NCBI RefSeq assembly: GCF_036588685.1
Contig: NC_086376.1
Span: 28,805,930-28,869,929, forward strand
Direction: 5' to 3'
DNA length: 64,000 nucleotides
DNA from: Mytilus trossulus
Taxonomy: Eukaryota > Mollusca > Bivalvia > Mytilida > Mytilidae
Positions 12,301 to 22,024 of the stretch are shown one piece after another. The notes under the pieces were generated by a model, which saw only the letters and a list, made by a program, of their open reading frames with translations, was not told the origin of the DNA and did no database searches. How positions within the stretch are numbered: the first letter of the stretch is position 1; each line of letters starts with the position of its first letter. The position numbers and the translations under genes were made by a program.

Positions 12301-15300
12301 AATCGCTCAAATTTTACAATAATTTAGTTTAAGTGCAGCTTATATGGAAATTATATTAAAAAATATAGGTCACCGATGAGTTGAAAAAGATATTTAAATT
12401 TTAAGGCTAAAAAATGACATTTTTCCACCAAAGGGAGATAATTTGGAACTTTTTCAATGATGTATACATTTTAAAAGTCATCTGGGGCCAACACAAATTG
12501 ATTGTTTTGAATGATTTTTGTACAATATGATCAAGTTACAACTACAAAAGGTAACAAATAAAATTTGTATTGAAAAAGAAATGTTAAATTTTTTTCTGAA
12601 ATTTTTATACCCTCGAGCCTCCTTAAGTGATGTTTAGTTTTTTGTAAAAAAAAAAAAAAAACAGGGTGGGGGGTTTCCCGCCTTGTCTCAAAAATTATAT
12701 ATGGTTATTGCTTAAAACTTTCTCAGAAACTATTTATGATTATTGCATATAACTTCCACATAAGACATTGGACGTATCATACACTCATGGCGCAGCTGTT
12801 TATTATCAATGAAAATACAAAATGTCTTAGTGTGTGATTGGGGCATTGTGAAGAAACCAAGCGCCATCTGTCCTCATAATGATCATATGTCTAATACAAC
12901 AATGACATGTCACACATCGACATGTTACAAGTTACAAACAACAATATACAAATTGTCCTGTTTCAGGTTAAAGTTTTTGGTCAAGGTAGATTTTGATGAA
13001 GTTGAAGTCCAATGACTCCAATCTGATAACTTAAAACATGTGTTCCTTATGGTATAATCTTACTAATTTTAATGCCAAATGAAAGTGCAAGTGGGGCATC
13101 CCTACACTATGGACACAATTTTTTTTAAATTTTAGTTTTTACATACACCTTATCAGAGTAATTGAAGGTGGCTTGATATCATTACATTCGACATGGTTGC
13201 CAATTTCTTGTATTATATGTCTCAGCTTAGTTAAAAAAAACATAGCTCTCACTCATGATTAGAATTTTACAGGGATGATGAATTCTTGACTTTCACATAG
13301 AGACCTTTAGACACATCACTAACGATTAAATATTTGTTGTAGATAACAAATTTACCTAAGTTCTGGGATTATATGAGAGTGAAGGCCTTACCAGGTTTGG
13401 ATGATATAGAAAATGGAGACAAGACAGTAGAAACCCATGGGGATGATTTCTTTCTGGTTGGACCATATAGATTGAGACAACTTAGAGTGAAACAAAGTAA
13501 ACTTTTGTACATTTTATGTCGTTTTCATACATTTGAGATATTGTCATGATTTTCATAAATGTACCTTTAGTCTCATGAGATCCTATTCAAAATTATAATT
13601 AGATGATCCCTGACTTCTAACCAGAGGGCCACCATTATTATTATTAAGGTTGTTCCTAACACCTTGACTAAACATTACTTTAATTTGGCTTGTTAAATTC
13701 AACAAATTTTTGACAAATATTACCATTGGCCCGTGATTTAAACGTTCAACTGATTTTTACGGTTATCTCCCTGAAATGTTATGTACTACCAGAAAAGAAA
13801 TTTTCATCGAAAAGTTTTTAAAATGTGAAAATCAGCTTTTTAGTAAATGCATTATAACTTAAATTTGTGATAACATAAAAGCCACATAAAGGCTTTATTG
13901 CCCCTATTTCTTTTTTTTTTCCTTTTATCTCGTATCTAATAGATAAATCATAACCATAAAGGGTAAAGATGATCAACAATACAAGTAGCATATTAATCTA
14001 TTGCAATAAAAAATCATAATATCTAATAAAATTTGTAGATTTAGCTAACTAAGTCCTTATATTTGTATAAAGTACCATTCATTTATAGTGGAAATTTATT
14101 TTAAGGTTGAATAAGCTACAATTAAAAATTGCTCGTTGGTCCCTTTCTGTGATTGCCATTAGTTAACGCTGGTTCATTTGCCAATCAATCTATAATCAAA
14201 GAAAAGATAATTTTTCAAATTTCGTTCATAGTCTTTTTCAAAAATGATGAACGGTTCTTTATATTGGTATGTAATCATTTTAAACGTTTCAAATTTAAGA
14301 AATTATATTTGTACATCAATGTTTTTGATACACCAATAACAAAAACTGAAATATATTGAATGTATACTTTTTGTAATTATTCAAAATTATATCAGAAACG
14401 TAAACTTAATTATAAAATAATGAACCTGTTAAGGGGAGAGAATACTCGCATAACTTTTTCGAATTGGCACATAATGCAACGGAATGTCACTCTTGCATAC
14501 AAATAGCACATCAATAGAATTAATTAACTGCGCAATCGTGCTCCACCTTCAATGATGATTCTAAATTATAAATATAACCAAAAGTTGTTAATCTATAGAT
14601 AGTGAAGACTAATGAAAGCTAACCCAATGTAAAAATATTTCTTTGCAATTTTTTCAAAACTTCCTCAGGAAAATGATCGAGTCACTTGACTTTCAAAGCT
14701 CAAAATTAATGTTTTTACACAATTTTTGAATAAAGTAGTTAAAGATTATTCTCTTCTCAAAGTGTAAGACGCAATAAAAATCGTATGCTTGCACCATTCT
14801 ATCGAAATACGGATTTAATTAAGTCCTGAACATTTAGACATTTCTCCGTATATTTATAGCAAAACCGGTTTAAACCAAATCACAAGTACGTGTTAAGATC
14901 CAACTAAATACCTATTTCCCGATATGGTCAGGTAAAATTGCTAATACAAGATTTGAAAAATGGTTAAAATAACAAAAAATATTGGCTGGCTAGTTTTGGA
15001 GTTACCTGGTATTGTCCTTAGATGTAGAAAGTAAATTTATATCAAGCTTACATACTTTTATATATCTTTCCAGATACTTGTCCTACACCAGAATATATCA
15101 GACAAGCATTCTCCTTAACTGTGGAATGTTCAGACAAATATTGGCTTGGTAATGAGGATACCAAACACTACAACCAAACCTGGAACCAGACAGTTACCAT
15201 GGCTCCTCTAACAGCTGATCACTGGACCTACCAGACAGCATGGCAGCTAAGAACCATTCCTTACGCTGGTACCCAGGCCACATACAGTGGTGGTGGATAT

Positions 15301-16317
15301 ATAAAAGAGATCACCCCTAGCTCCATGTCACAACAGACAATAGATAAATTAATGACTGATGGTTGGATAGATGGAAGAACAAGTGCTATTTTTCTGGAAT
15401 TTAATTTGTATAATCCTAATGTTAATATGTTTAGCGTAGTCATGTTCCTGTTTGAATTTTCTGCAAATCGTGGAATTTTTCCATATTTTCAGATTTTTAC
15501 CACTAAGTTATATCACTATGGCAGCGGGACTGAGATTGCTGCAGCAGTTTGTGAAGTTTTATTTGCCATATTCACGATCATTTTTACGTACTACGAAGGG
15601 AAGAAATTTAAAAGAATGGGATACAGATATTATTTCACTTTTTTCTGGAATTTGATTGAGTTTATAACCATATGCCTGTGTTACAGTGTTATAGGTCTGT
15701 TTTTTCAGAGAATGGTGACTATTACATGGATAATGGATAAATATAAACAAACCAATAGACTGGAGTTTGTCAGTTTTTACGCTGCTGTGTGGTGGGATTT
15801 TATACAGCTTTATCTAATGGCATTTCTTGAATTCCTTATCATTGTCAAATTTCTAAAAATTCTGTCATTTAATCAAAACATGCAGTTGTTATCAATTACC
15901 TTGAACCATGCCAAGAAATCACTGTGTAATTTTTCTCTTCTGATTTTTGTTTTAATCTTTGCCTTTGCCCACTTTTGTCTCTTAGCATTTGGAAATGTAT
16001 CTCCAAATTACAAGAGTGCTTCAAGTAGTATTTTGACATTATTTAATTTTGCTATTGGTGTTTCCGATTATTATGGTCTACAGCGTGCACATAGGATTCT
16101 AGGTCCTATATTTTTCTTTCTTTTTGTATTGGCTGTAATATTTATATATCTTACAGTATTCATGTCTATTGTCAATTTTGCAATTACAAAATCCAAAGAA
16201 GAAAAAGGGAAGAAGAAGAATGAGTTAGAAGTGGTTAATTACCTTCTTACTAAGTTAGCTAATATCTTGCCGGTTGAGCTTGCTTCTAGAATGAAAGTGA
16301 AATATTATGAAAACTGA
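1..16317 (+). CDS. Polycystin-1-like receptor/channel (PKD1/PKD1L family), 3' part, 8 exons
   Basis: Joined exons 1-301, 1363-1593, 5131-5417, 5883-6485, 9361-9626, 10326-10606, 13343-13496 and 15074-16317 give 3,367 bp: one leading base, then 1,121 codons and a TGA stop. Every junction agrees in phase. Order of parts: N-glycosylated ectodomain end, GPS site (Cys/Trp pattern, then CQCTHLTSF with the HL|T cleavage point), helix 1, PLAT domain, helices 2-6, the extracellular polycystin domain (WID..T motif, YNPNVNMFSVV), then helices 7-11. Known family members are cleaved at the GPS, sit in plasma or ciliary membrane and often pair with a PKD2-type subunit. The last pore-region stretch reads FAIGVSDYYGL, unlike the PKD2 selectivity filter, so an independent pore is uncertain. 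The 5' exons lie outside the window. The exact orthologue (PKD1, PKD1L2 or other) cannot be fixed here. Confidence 0.9.
302..1362. repeat. Intron with degenerate tandem repeat
   Basis: This is a polycystin intron. Between about 430 and 920 a loosely repeated unit of about 130-150 bp recurs, marked by 'caactatatttggtgt' and 'accttgacctaattttcatg' variants. The rest is AT-rich with no supported exon. Confidence 0.5.
1363..1593 (+). CDS. Polycystin-1-like exon b (GPS cleavage site and helix 1)
   Basis: The acceptor is catcttttcag|GTC and the donor is GCTCAG|GTAAGG; the 231 bp are phase 0 on both sides. The exon encodes HCQCTHLTSF, the GPS cleavage motif with the scissile His-Leu|Thr intact, then a hydrophobic helix (NPIVVCTVIVVWFIFLAGVF) and a basic post-helix segment ending KADKRDEAQ. 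The last roughly 75 bp are repeated five more times downstream, each time with its own donor. Confidence 0.92.
1518..2020 (+). repeat. Tandem array of exon end plus 5' splice site, 83/84-bp unit
   Basis: The true exon end (1518-1593) is followed by five further copies. Donor-like GT sites start at 1594, 1677, 1761, 1844, 1928 and 2012 (spacings 83, 84, 83, 84, 84). Every copy retains the coding sequence for the helix-1 end (VFWARKADKRDEAQ in one frame) and a perfect GTAAGG. Because the unit is not a multiple of three, reading past the first donor changes frame and meets TAA at 1678-1680, so only the first donor is compatible with the protein. Copies differ by a few substitutions (ggac/ggat, tttatatt/tcatattc), with two subtypes alternating in the first units. 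Confidence 0.93.
2021..2462. other. Unique spacer between the two splice-site arrays
   Basis: About 440 bp of non-tandem intron, with a long G run at 2221-2234 and AT-rich flanks. I see no exon. It is the only unique sequence left in this intron. Confidence 0.6.
2463..5168 (+). repeat. Tandem array of 3' splice site plus exon start, 59-bp unit, 46 copies
   Basis: Each unit contains a pyrimidine-rich tract, TTACAG (TTTCAG in the first copy; the second reads TTACTT with no AG), and the first roughly 35 coding bases of the PLAT exon (GIIILSDAN). Exon-start positions are 2470, 2534, and then 2594 to 5131 at an exact spacing of 59 bp (44 copies, no net indel). 59 is not a multiple of three, so three units make 177 bp or 59 codons, which produces long spurious open frames. 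Variation is limited: gctgg/actgg, tatcag/taccag/tgtcag, accctaacc/actctaacc/accctcacc. The last copy runs straight into the real exon at 5131. Confidence 0.95.
5131..5417 (+). CDS. Polycystin-1-like exon c (PLAT/LH2 domain)
   Basis: It uses the last acceptor of the 59-bp array (ttttcttacag|GCT) and ends ...TCATG|GTGTGT in phase 2. It starts AGIIILSDANPNHSYQYL and runs through the PLAT core: TTAKVSC, the conserved GKGCFKAG, and the ...DWF..TS..LGDL.SI.IWHDNSG block. PLAT domains of this family bind lipid or Ca2+ on the cytoplasmic side. Earlier acceptors give reading frames that reach a stop (see the array entry), so this start is chosen on frame and homology. Confidence 0.9.
5511..5745. repeat. 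Local tandem duplication (~125 bp) in intron
   Basis: The stretch with 'tttcaaattaaagtatgctg' and 'cacgattttagctattat' at 5521-5594 recurs at 5646-5716. The two copies are nearly identical, indicating a recent local duplication inside the intron 5418-5882. Confidence 0.75.
5883..6485 (+). CDS. Polycystin-1-like exon d (PLAT end, helices 2-3)
   Basis: The acceptor is atttcacttcag|G. The first base completes the Trp codon split by the previous intron, giving SWFLTRVLVQDLRTNK. The exon contains the PLAT end (LGEWIGVERGSVKV), helix 2 (LSCCLSLLLCAMLTSIMF), helix 3 (SLADIVIGIECGLIMFPINL) and an acidic cytoplasmic linker. The donor is inferred as CCCAAAAT|GTAAAT: reading on meets TAA two codons later, whereas splicing to 9361 rebuilds ATG and continues QPK-M-LPWW. 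Confidence 0.88.
7227..9090 (+). mobile_element. Bivalve dispersed repeat ('tagctcacctgg' family) with internal ~498-bp tandem units
   Basis: It opens 'tagctcacctggcctaaaag' and a 'gtccgtcgtcgtc' stretch, and closes 'gtgagcgtttcaggctcttg'. Inside, 'atcttctcctctgaaac' recurs near 7311, 7810, 8307 and 8807, giving four partial copies of a unit of about 498 bp with increasing divergence. It lies in the intron 6486-9360. No transposase or RT frame is visible. I recognise the termini as a common bivalve repeat, but the class is unknown to me. Confidence 0.7.
9361..9626 (+). CDS. Polycystin-1-like exon e (helices 4-5)
   Basis: The acceptor is tattttgtag|G and the donor is GATGCAG|GTAAAT; 266 bp. 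It starts with the family hallmark LPWWCLYIAW, then a hydrophobic helix, YGLKYGYQKSVEWLVSFF and FQQPIKVFAIAMILTYIFKK. This matches the polycystin-1 pattern (W.....SFFQS...QPIKV). It ends in phase 1. Confidence 0.92.
9796..9961 (+). repeat. Degenerate copy of mussel repeat R1
   Basis: Shares 'gagatgtggtatgatt', 'tatggccttcaacaatga', 'aaaaggccctgatatga' and 'aatggagaaaactta' with the better copies at 33690 and 47808. It lies in the intron 9627-10325, which otherwise shows nothing. Confidence 0.6.
10326..10606 (+). CDS. Polycystin-1-like exon f (linker and helix 6)
   Basis: The acceptor follows a long T tract (tttttatttttttag|TG) and the donor is CCTGAT|GTAAGT. The exon begins by completing a Val codon and reads VLYEQDKDDETL, an amphipathic linker, then helix 6 (LREIILYFLFVTIVLFVIHA) and the conserved post-helix region with NVRTSFYCGNALEDIF. 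It ends in phase 0. Confidence 0.9.
10768..10905 (+). repeat. Fragment of the TTAA-type MITE family
   Basis: Matches the first part of the 12065-12626 element: 'tataggatttc.ctat', 'ggtcac.gttcattt', 'gaaagaagcatacatttttg'. It has no terminal repeats of its own. Confidence 0.6.
10913..12802 (+). mobile_element. Bivalve dispersed repeat with ~160-bp internal tandem units
   Basis: It starts 'tatacgcccatctttaagac', with a 'gtccgtctgtcgtcc' run. An internal unit starting 'cacttcggacaataactc' occurs near 10972, 11131 and 11291. A second unit marked 'atctgtatactttttg' occurs near 11619, 11780 and 11940. The end signature 'ggacgtatcat.cgc' appears twice (about 11500 and 12770). The second copy lies beyond a nested MITE at 12065-12626, so the element is split or tandem. 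It is intronic (10607-13342). Confidence 0.6.
12065..12626. mobile_element. MITE with TTAA ends (piggyBac-like target)
   Basis: Begins TTAAGGGGGTTCGCGGGT and ends with the imperfect complement ACCCTCGAGCCTCCTTAA. TTAA at both edges is the target duplication expected of piggyBac-type elements. It is 562 bp with no coding capacity. A relative lies reversed at 21065-21510. Confidence 0.6.
12930..13140 (+). repeat. Fragment of a bivalve repeat family ('caggttaaagtttttggtca')
   Basis: 'ttaaagtttttggtcaaggt' and 'gatgaagttgaagtccaa' recur at 31361-31520 and, reversed, at 57280-57560, so this is one dispersed family. It is intronic. Confidence 0.6.
13343..13496 (+). CDS. Polycystin-1-like exon g (start of polycystin extracellular domain)
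   Basis: The acceptor is tatttgttgtag|ATA and the donor is CAAA|GTAAAC; 154 bp, phase 0 to phase 1. It encodes LPKFWDYMRVKALPGLD and then VGPYRLRQLRVKQ. These are the FW.WM...LLPGL and .G.PRLRQLRVK signatures of the family. Confidence 0.9.
13497..15073. other. Last polycystin intron, nothing recognised
   Basis: 1.58 kb of AT-rich sequence between exons g and h. No tandem array, terminal repeat or coding-like frame stood out on either strand. Confidence 0.5.
15074..16317 (+). CDS. Polycystin-1-like last exon (polycystin domain, helices 7-11)
   Basis: The acceptor is tatatctttccag|AT; the stop TGA is at 16315-16317. The exon opens NTCPTPEYIRQ and carries the polycystin (TOP-like) domain with GGYIKEI, GWIDGRTSAIFLEFNLYNPNVNMFSVV, then five helices. 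Helix 9 is followed by FLKILSFNQNMQLLSITL, the family's F.KL.RFN..M..L..TL motif. The segment after helix 10 (FAIGVSDYYG) occupies the filter position. The C-terminal tail is short and Lys/Glu-rich, with no long coiled coil. This large single exon holds the entire channel half. Confidence 0.92.
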
Positions 16318-16724
16318 TGCATAATTTATCTTTTAAACTGTAAATTTTTATTTAAAAAATTTTTTTTGTTATTTGTGTTAAAAATTTAAAACATACTGTG
16401 GATTCATTTATATTTGGATACCAATTTTTTGGGGGTTTTGTGGGTACAGAGGCATGAGTAAAAAGGTTTTACAAATTACAAATTTCCATAACATTGTAAT
16501 ACAGTCAAACCTGATTAAACCGGACCCTGAATAAACTGGCTTCCTGTACATTCCGGCCGAAAATGAAAGTCCCATTTTTTTCTCTTCAAAGTCTTTGTTA
16601 AAATACCCTTAGTAAACCGGAAACCCTGTGTATTCCGAATTCCGGTCTAATTATGAAATCCCAATACTCTAAATTACATTAATTATTACCTGTCAAAACC
16701 GGTTTGACTAATTAATTTGGTTCA

Positions 16725-16792
16725 TTCAACCTATGCCAACATTTTGAAATTTAGGTATAAAATTCTATGACAAAATGTTGGCATAGGTTGAA
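16725..16792. repeat. Perfect-stem hairpin
   Basis: 'ttcaacctatgccaacattt' pairs with the reverse 'aaatgttggcataggttgaa' across a loop of about 25 bp. Two further direct copies of the arm lie near 18427-18475. Confidence 0.8.
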
Positions 16793-17291
16793 TAATTTGT
16801 TACAGATTAAGTGTTATAAAAACATAAATTAATTAGGGGCTAATCAATTTACAACCAGTTTAAACCTACTGTTAAAGTATAAAGTTTAACTTTTTACAAG
16901 TACAAGTGAAAATGTAGGTATAATTGTGTGTGTTGAGGATCTCTATTTCATATAGAAACTAGTTAAAAATTAATATAATGAAATGATGAGGAAAAAAAAG
17001 AATTTTATCAGTTTTTATTTAAGAAGCAATCATATTGTCACATTAAATATATATCAGTGTCATTCTCATGAATAATATAAAATGTATAATTAAAACATTA
17101 AATTTTATATAAAATAGTTTTCTTCAAATACAATGACATAATACACTAAAATTTCAGACCATGTTGAGATTTGTTAGTTTCTTAATTTCTTACAACACGA
17201 CACTATTTATACTCATCATATAGTGTATTTAATAAGCACTGACTCATGTAGAATATCTATAATAAATGTTCACTATTAATTCCATCATATA

Positions 17292-17560
17292 GATACATGA
17301 AGATGTGGTGTCAGTGCCAAGGAGACAACTCTCCATTCAAATAACAATTTATAAAAGTCCCCATTATAGGTCAATGTACGGCCTTCAACATGGAGCCTTG
17401 GCTAACACCGAACAGAAAGCTATAAAGGGCCCCAAAATTACTGGTGTAAAACCATTCAAACGGGAAAACTAACGGGATAATCTATATAAATAACAAGAAA
17501 CGAGAAATACGTACAAATTACATAAACAAACGACAACTACTGTACATAGAATAAGCCAAA
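17292..17560 (+). repeat. Mussel dispersed repeat R1
   Basis: Contains 'gaagatgtggtgtcagtgcc', 'gagacaactctccattcaaa', 'tacggccttcaacatggagc' and 'aaagggccccaaaattactg'. It is the same family as 39045-39258 (reversed), 48325-48510 and, in a variant form, 33690 and 47808. It is nested in the pogo-like element. Confidence 0.8.
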
Positions 17561-19505
17561 TTTCACTATTTCGATTGTCTCAAAAGTCATACTATAAGAT
17601 ATGATGCTGCATCTGCACAATCAACTGGTATTATGTTATCCTTTGGTCTCTTAGTCAAGTTTCACAAAGATATCTCAGGAGTAAGACATGTCATAGGATG
17701 ATTTTAAGGTATATTCTAGTCCTTAGTGGGATTCACAAAGTGGTCCTAAAGTTTGACATTTTCTAAAGTTGGTCACAAAGTAAGGACTACACAAGCGGTT
17801 TCTTATAATGGTCTTAGGATAGTCACAAGTTTGTTTTGATGGAGTTCCAAATTAGAGACACAAAATGTAACCATAAATATCAAAACTCAATATAATAAAT
17901 GAAAACAAACACAGAGTACCTGAATTTTTTAAACTATTTGATATTTATTTTAAAGTTTATATTGAAAAGTTTATTTGATTTTAAAAAAATCTGTTGGAAT
18001 TTGGTAAGTTCGTATATGTTGTTGCTTGTTTAAGTATGTTTCATATATTAAAGACAACAAAAGAATGAACACAAATTTTCATAAAGATTTGCACCAATAA
18101 AATAGCTTTTTATCTCTTTTTCCTCAAGTATTGTTATATTTAAGTGTTTAATTTCAGAAAGTTAGTCTATTTTTTTCATTATGATTTTTTGATTTTTTTC
18201 AACACTATTTTGCTAGTATCCAAGGGTTGAACTTCTATCTAACAATGTTTGTCCTGTTAGATTTTTTCTAATTATTCCATTTTTACTACAACACAATTTT
18301 ATAAATACTTTATTTCTGATTCTGAGTTTTCAAAGAGTAATATTTTAATGCTTAAATATACTGACTGTATTTTACCTTTTATTAATTAATAATAGCTATA
18401 ACAACACCTATTGTATTTTGTTTGTAGGCATAGGTTGAAGATATTTTTATCAAATGTTGGCATAGGTTGAAGACACCATAAGTCCAGAAACACCCCCTCC
18501 CAGGCCGCGAAACATACCAAAAAAAAAATAAAATAAATTAACAAAAAAAATTAAATGATCGATATGCAATCAAAACAAATTTGTTTATACAATATGACTT
18601 TTCAGGATAATCAATCAGTCAGGTGTTAAACTGTGAAGTGAACTTACAATCGTACAGTAGTGAGCTGTATCATTTATTAAAACATTATTAACGTGTCAAT
18701 TAAACGACAAGTCACACCGTATATATATCGGATTTAAATTACTTTTTGTAACTTTTATAAACAAATTTAATCGCAGCATAAGAAATTTACATCGTGATGT
18801 TGAAACTCTGGGTTCCCTGCTGTGAACCCCTTAACAAATGACCTTGATAATGAAAAACACCCGCATGACAACAATCAATGGGTATAGTACACTGTACCAC
18901 AACTTTTCAATAGTGATAAAATCACGTTTGATAATATTCTGGCTTTTTTATCGGCCATTCCAACATTTCAAATAAACAATCATGGAAGTAAATCGAAACT
19001 CTCGTCTCACAATCCAAACAACGCGAGCATTATGATGCAAATGCAAACAATGGAAAACGAAGTGAAAGTATTTTAACTGATCAGATATTCTTAACAAACA
19101 AAGAGAACTGTTATATGCAAACTACCGGTCGTCAGAAGTCATTAACTTCCGGTTGATACGGAAACCTGAATAAACCGGCTCACTGCCCAAACCGGCCCTT
19201 TTTCATAGTCCCGTAGCTGGCCGGTTTATACAGGTTTTACTGTATGCAGATTTGGGCAAACCACGAAATCAAGTGTCCATGAAAATACAATTTATCATCA
19301 ATCCACAAATATTGGTACATGAAAGTAAATGAATCCATAGTACTCAGATTTTAAGATGAAGTTTGCTTATCATTGTATTATTATTATTTTAGATAACCCA
19401 TAAATTGAAATGTATGTAATTTGTTAACTACTTAGTCATTTCTGTGGTAGGAAACATTATTAAATAATTATGATTATAATTTTTGTAAACATATCTAAAT
19501 AAAGT

Positions 19506-19686
19506 ACTGCAAATTCAGAAATTATTGCGTGCATCTATGAATGTAATTTTATTTTTTGCAATATTGGGGAAAATCCTGTTTAATTCATAAAAAATTATCA
19601 AAATGTGAGTTTAAATTATTGCGATTATAACCCTGTCACATTTTTTACAATAATAAAAACATTGCAATAATTTCTGAATTTACAGT
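19506..19686. mobile_element. Short MITE, 'attcagaaattattgc' ends
   Basis: 'actgcaaattcagaaattattgc' at the left pairs with 'gcaataatttctgaatttacagt' at the right. About 180 bp. The same family occurs at 55271-55480. Confidence 0.8.
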
Positions 19687-21064
19687 CGTTTTTTCATAAT
19701 AATTTCAAGTGTCATGTGATGAAACATTAGAAATCATGACTTTGAACTGATTTTCAGCTGTGATGGATTAAAGTAAGACAATTCTGCTTTAAATAATTTA
19801 CCACTTTGTAATCATAACTTATGATTGATCATGTGGTAATTTGTCATTTAAAGACAAACTTTGTGAATATAGCTTTAATTTTGTTGTTTTAACTTGTCAA
19901 AAATCATTGAAACATTGTTAAATTTAGGTCACAAGGATATATTATTTTGTTCAGCAAAGATAAATTTGAGGGGTAATTAGACTTACAGAGGTGTTTCTGT
20001 GTCCACAGCCAGATTTGAGAAACTGCAAGAAATAAAACCTCTTTTAAAGTGCGTTCTAATGTTGTGCCATTACATCACTGTCCTAGGGTTGGACACCCAC
20101 AAAACATTTAAACCCTGCCCTTTTCTATATATGCTTGTTCCAAGGGCCTATAATTCAGAAGTTGTAATTTGTTGCTTTATATCATTTTCCCTCAGTTTAC
20201 TGTTATGTACAAAGCTTGTTTAATTATTTATTTGAATTTTATTTTACATTTGTCATATCTGACCTTTTATAGCTTGTTATTATAATTGCTAATATCTATG
20301 ACATTTACTGTCTCTATTGGAAAGTTGTCTAATTGGAAATAATATCACTTCCTATTTGTAATATAATTTGATTCATATATGCATTTAGGACAAACTGGTC
20401 ACTAGCCCGTAGGTAAAGGTCACTTGACCCATATAACATGATATTAGGGACTGTTAACAATTTTGCTTTGCTTGTACTACAAAGTAAGTTTGGTAAGGTT
20501 AAGTTCAATATTTCAAGACAAAAAATGTTTCAAATTGGGAAAAAGACACAAGAAAATTGAATAGAACCCTTTTTGTTGAAATTTATTTTACAGTGTTGAT
20601 ATTTACAACAAATTAGATAAATGATAGAAATCTTTGACAAATTTGACAAAATGACCCAGATTTAAACCAATTTAGAACTAAAAAAAACTAGAATAATTGT
20701 ATTAACAAAAAATAGCCTTTTCTTATGGATTTAAGTTTTCACTTACTTGTATTAATTAAGTTTAACTTCCAAGATTTGTGAATATTAAAAATGTATCTTG
20801 ACAGGGTTTAAGAGTGTAAAAGGTGTCTTTGACCAGATATTATTATTATGTATTTAAAAGTGTATTATTATATCAGAGCTGTGTTGAATAGAAATGGACC
20901 TTATGCAAATGAATATCAATACATCTGTTAACCTATTTCAGATTGAAAAGATCTTTATGAAAATTAAGTTGTTTTAAGGAAACAGAAAATTTGTGATTTT
21001 TTTTTTTTATTATTGTAAATTTTATATATTTTACACTATAAATTGTTACTTTTTGATATGGTAC
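19687..21064. other. Intergenic, AT-rich, nothing recognised
   Basis: No gene or clear element. Short open stretches here (for example 19999-20223) show no family features. Confidence 0.5.
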
Positions 21065-21510
21065 AAAAATAAACCCAAAAAATCGATTCGTTTTGGCCCC
21101 AGATGACTTTGAAATGTTGATATAATTGAAAAAGCTCCAAATAATCTCCTTTTGGTGCAAAAATGCCATTATTTAGCATTAAAATTGAAAAATCTTTTTA
21201 ACTCATCAGTGACTTATATTTTTTATTTTTTTTCAAATAAGCTGTACTTAAACTAGACAATTGTAAAATTTTGGCGATTTCTGTAATTTAGTTCTTTTTT
21301 AATTTCGATTTTACCTATATTTCTCCTATTAGTTCAACAGCAAAAAAAGTACCATAGCAAAAATGCATGCATCTTTCGAAGGCAAATTGTGAGCTGAAAT
21401 GAACGGTTACCCAATTTAAAAACAAAAATATATAAAGTATATAAGTACATTTATAGAAAAAAATAGTGAAATCCTATATTTAAAAAAAATACCTGTGAGC
21501 CCCCTTAAGA
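21065..21510 (-). mobile_element. Reversed, truncated copy of the TTAA MITE
   Basis: Read on the minus strand it follows the 12065-12626 element, from 'TTAAGGGGGCTCACAGGT' through 'gaaagatgcatgcatttttg' to 'gtcatctggggcc'. The distal terminal repeat is missing. Confidence 0.65.
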
Positions 21511-21825
21511 CCAAAATTCTTGAATATTCTAAAATCAATCTCATACACGTACACATGCACTTGCATAAGATTGATTTCTATTGGATGCAGCTCATTGTTT
21601 GTTTCAGGACATTTGATCTCAGTATTAGTTATGCTTTTATTGAAGCAGTTGTGTATTTTGTTTTGTTGTATATTAAATTTTTGAATTTAGTTAAGTTTTC
21701 AAGTTTTAATGTTTATGTTATGACGTTTGATAATTCAAGTAATACTTTTAATTGTGTCTTATCTTAGAAATAAATGCTGTTTTGTTGTCTTTTTTTTATT
21801 TTTTTTTATTGACCATACAAGTTAA

Positions 21826-21890
21826 AAGTTGAAGAGCATTGAGGATCTAAAATTCCGAATGGTTGTGCCAAATGTGACTATTGAACAGGG
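21826..21890 (+). repeat. Fragment of dispersed repeat shared with 56900-57000
   Basis: 'gttgaagagcattgaggatc' and 'gttgtgccaaat' match the 3' part of the repeat at 56850-57010. Confidence 0.6.
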
Positions 21891-22024
21891 GTATACTACT
21901 TTTGCCTTTTTTGCCTCTTGTAATATACAACAATTGTTAAAACAGTGCATTCAAACTGAAAGGTCTATCGGGGTATATATGGCAAGTTTGAATTGCACAA
22001 CACTTGCAAAATAATGCTTTCATA

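Larger units (their letters stand above)
16500..19244. mobile_element. pogo/Tigger-like non-autonomous DNA transposon, nested
   Basis: Left end TACAGTCAAACCTGATTAAA; right end ...CCGGTTTATACAGGTTTTACTGTA. These are inverted terminal repeats flanked by TA. Subterminal 'aaccgg' motifs recur on both sides. About 2.74 kb with no long transposase frame. It contains copies of 'ggcataggttgaa' (16725-16792, 18427, 18460) and an R1 repeat. The superfamily assignment is inferred from the CAGT...ACTG ends and TA flanks. Confidence 0.65.
16394..19342. mobile_element. 'Cacgaaaat' MITE split by a nested element
   Basis: The left end is TACTGTGGATTCATTTA (16394) and the right end is the complementary AATGAATCCATAGTA (19342). 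These are the same terminal repeats as the compact copies at 22025-22240 and 25130-25341. Only about 105 bp (left) and 98 bp (right) belong to this MITE; the middle is the 16500-19244 insertion. It begins about 80 bp after the polycystin stop codon, so it may lie in that gene's 3' UTR. Confidence 0.75.

Noticed and set aside
15261-15750. Minus-strand frames within the polycystin last exon
   Set aside because: Shadows of the strongly supported channel-domain exon.
19999-20223. 74-residue plus-strand frame
   Set aside because: No domain, no splice context, AT-rich surroundings with diverged repeats.
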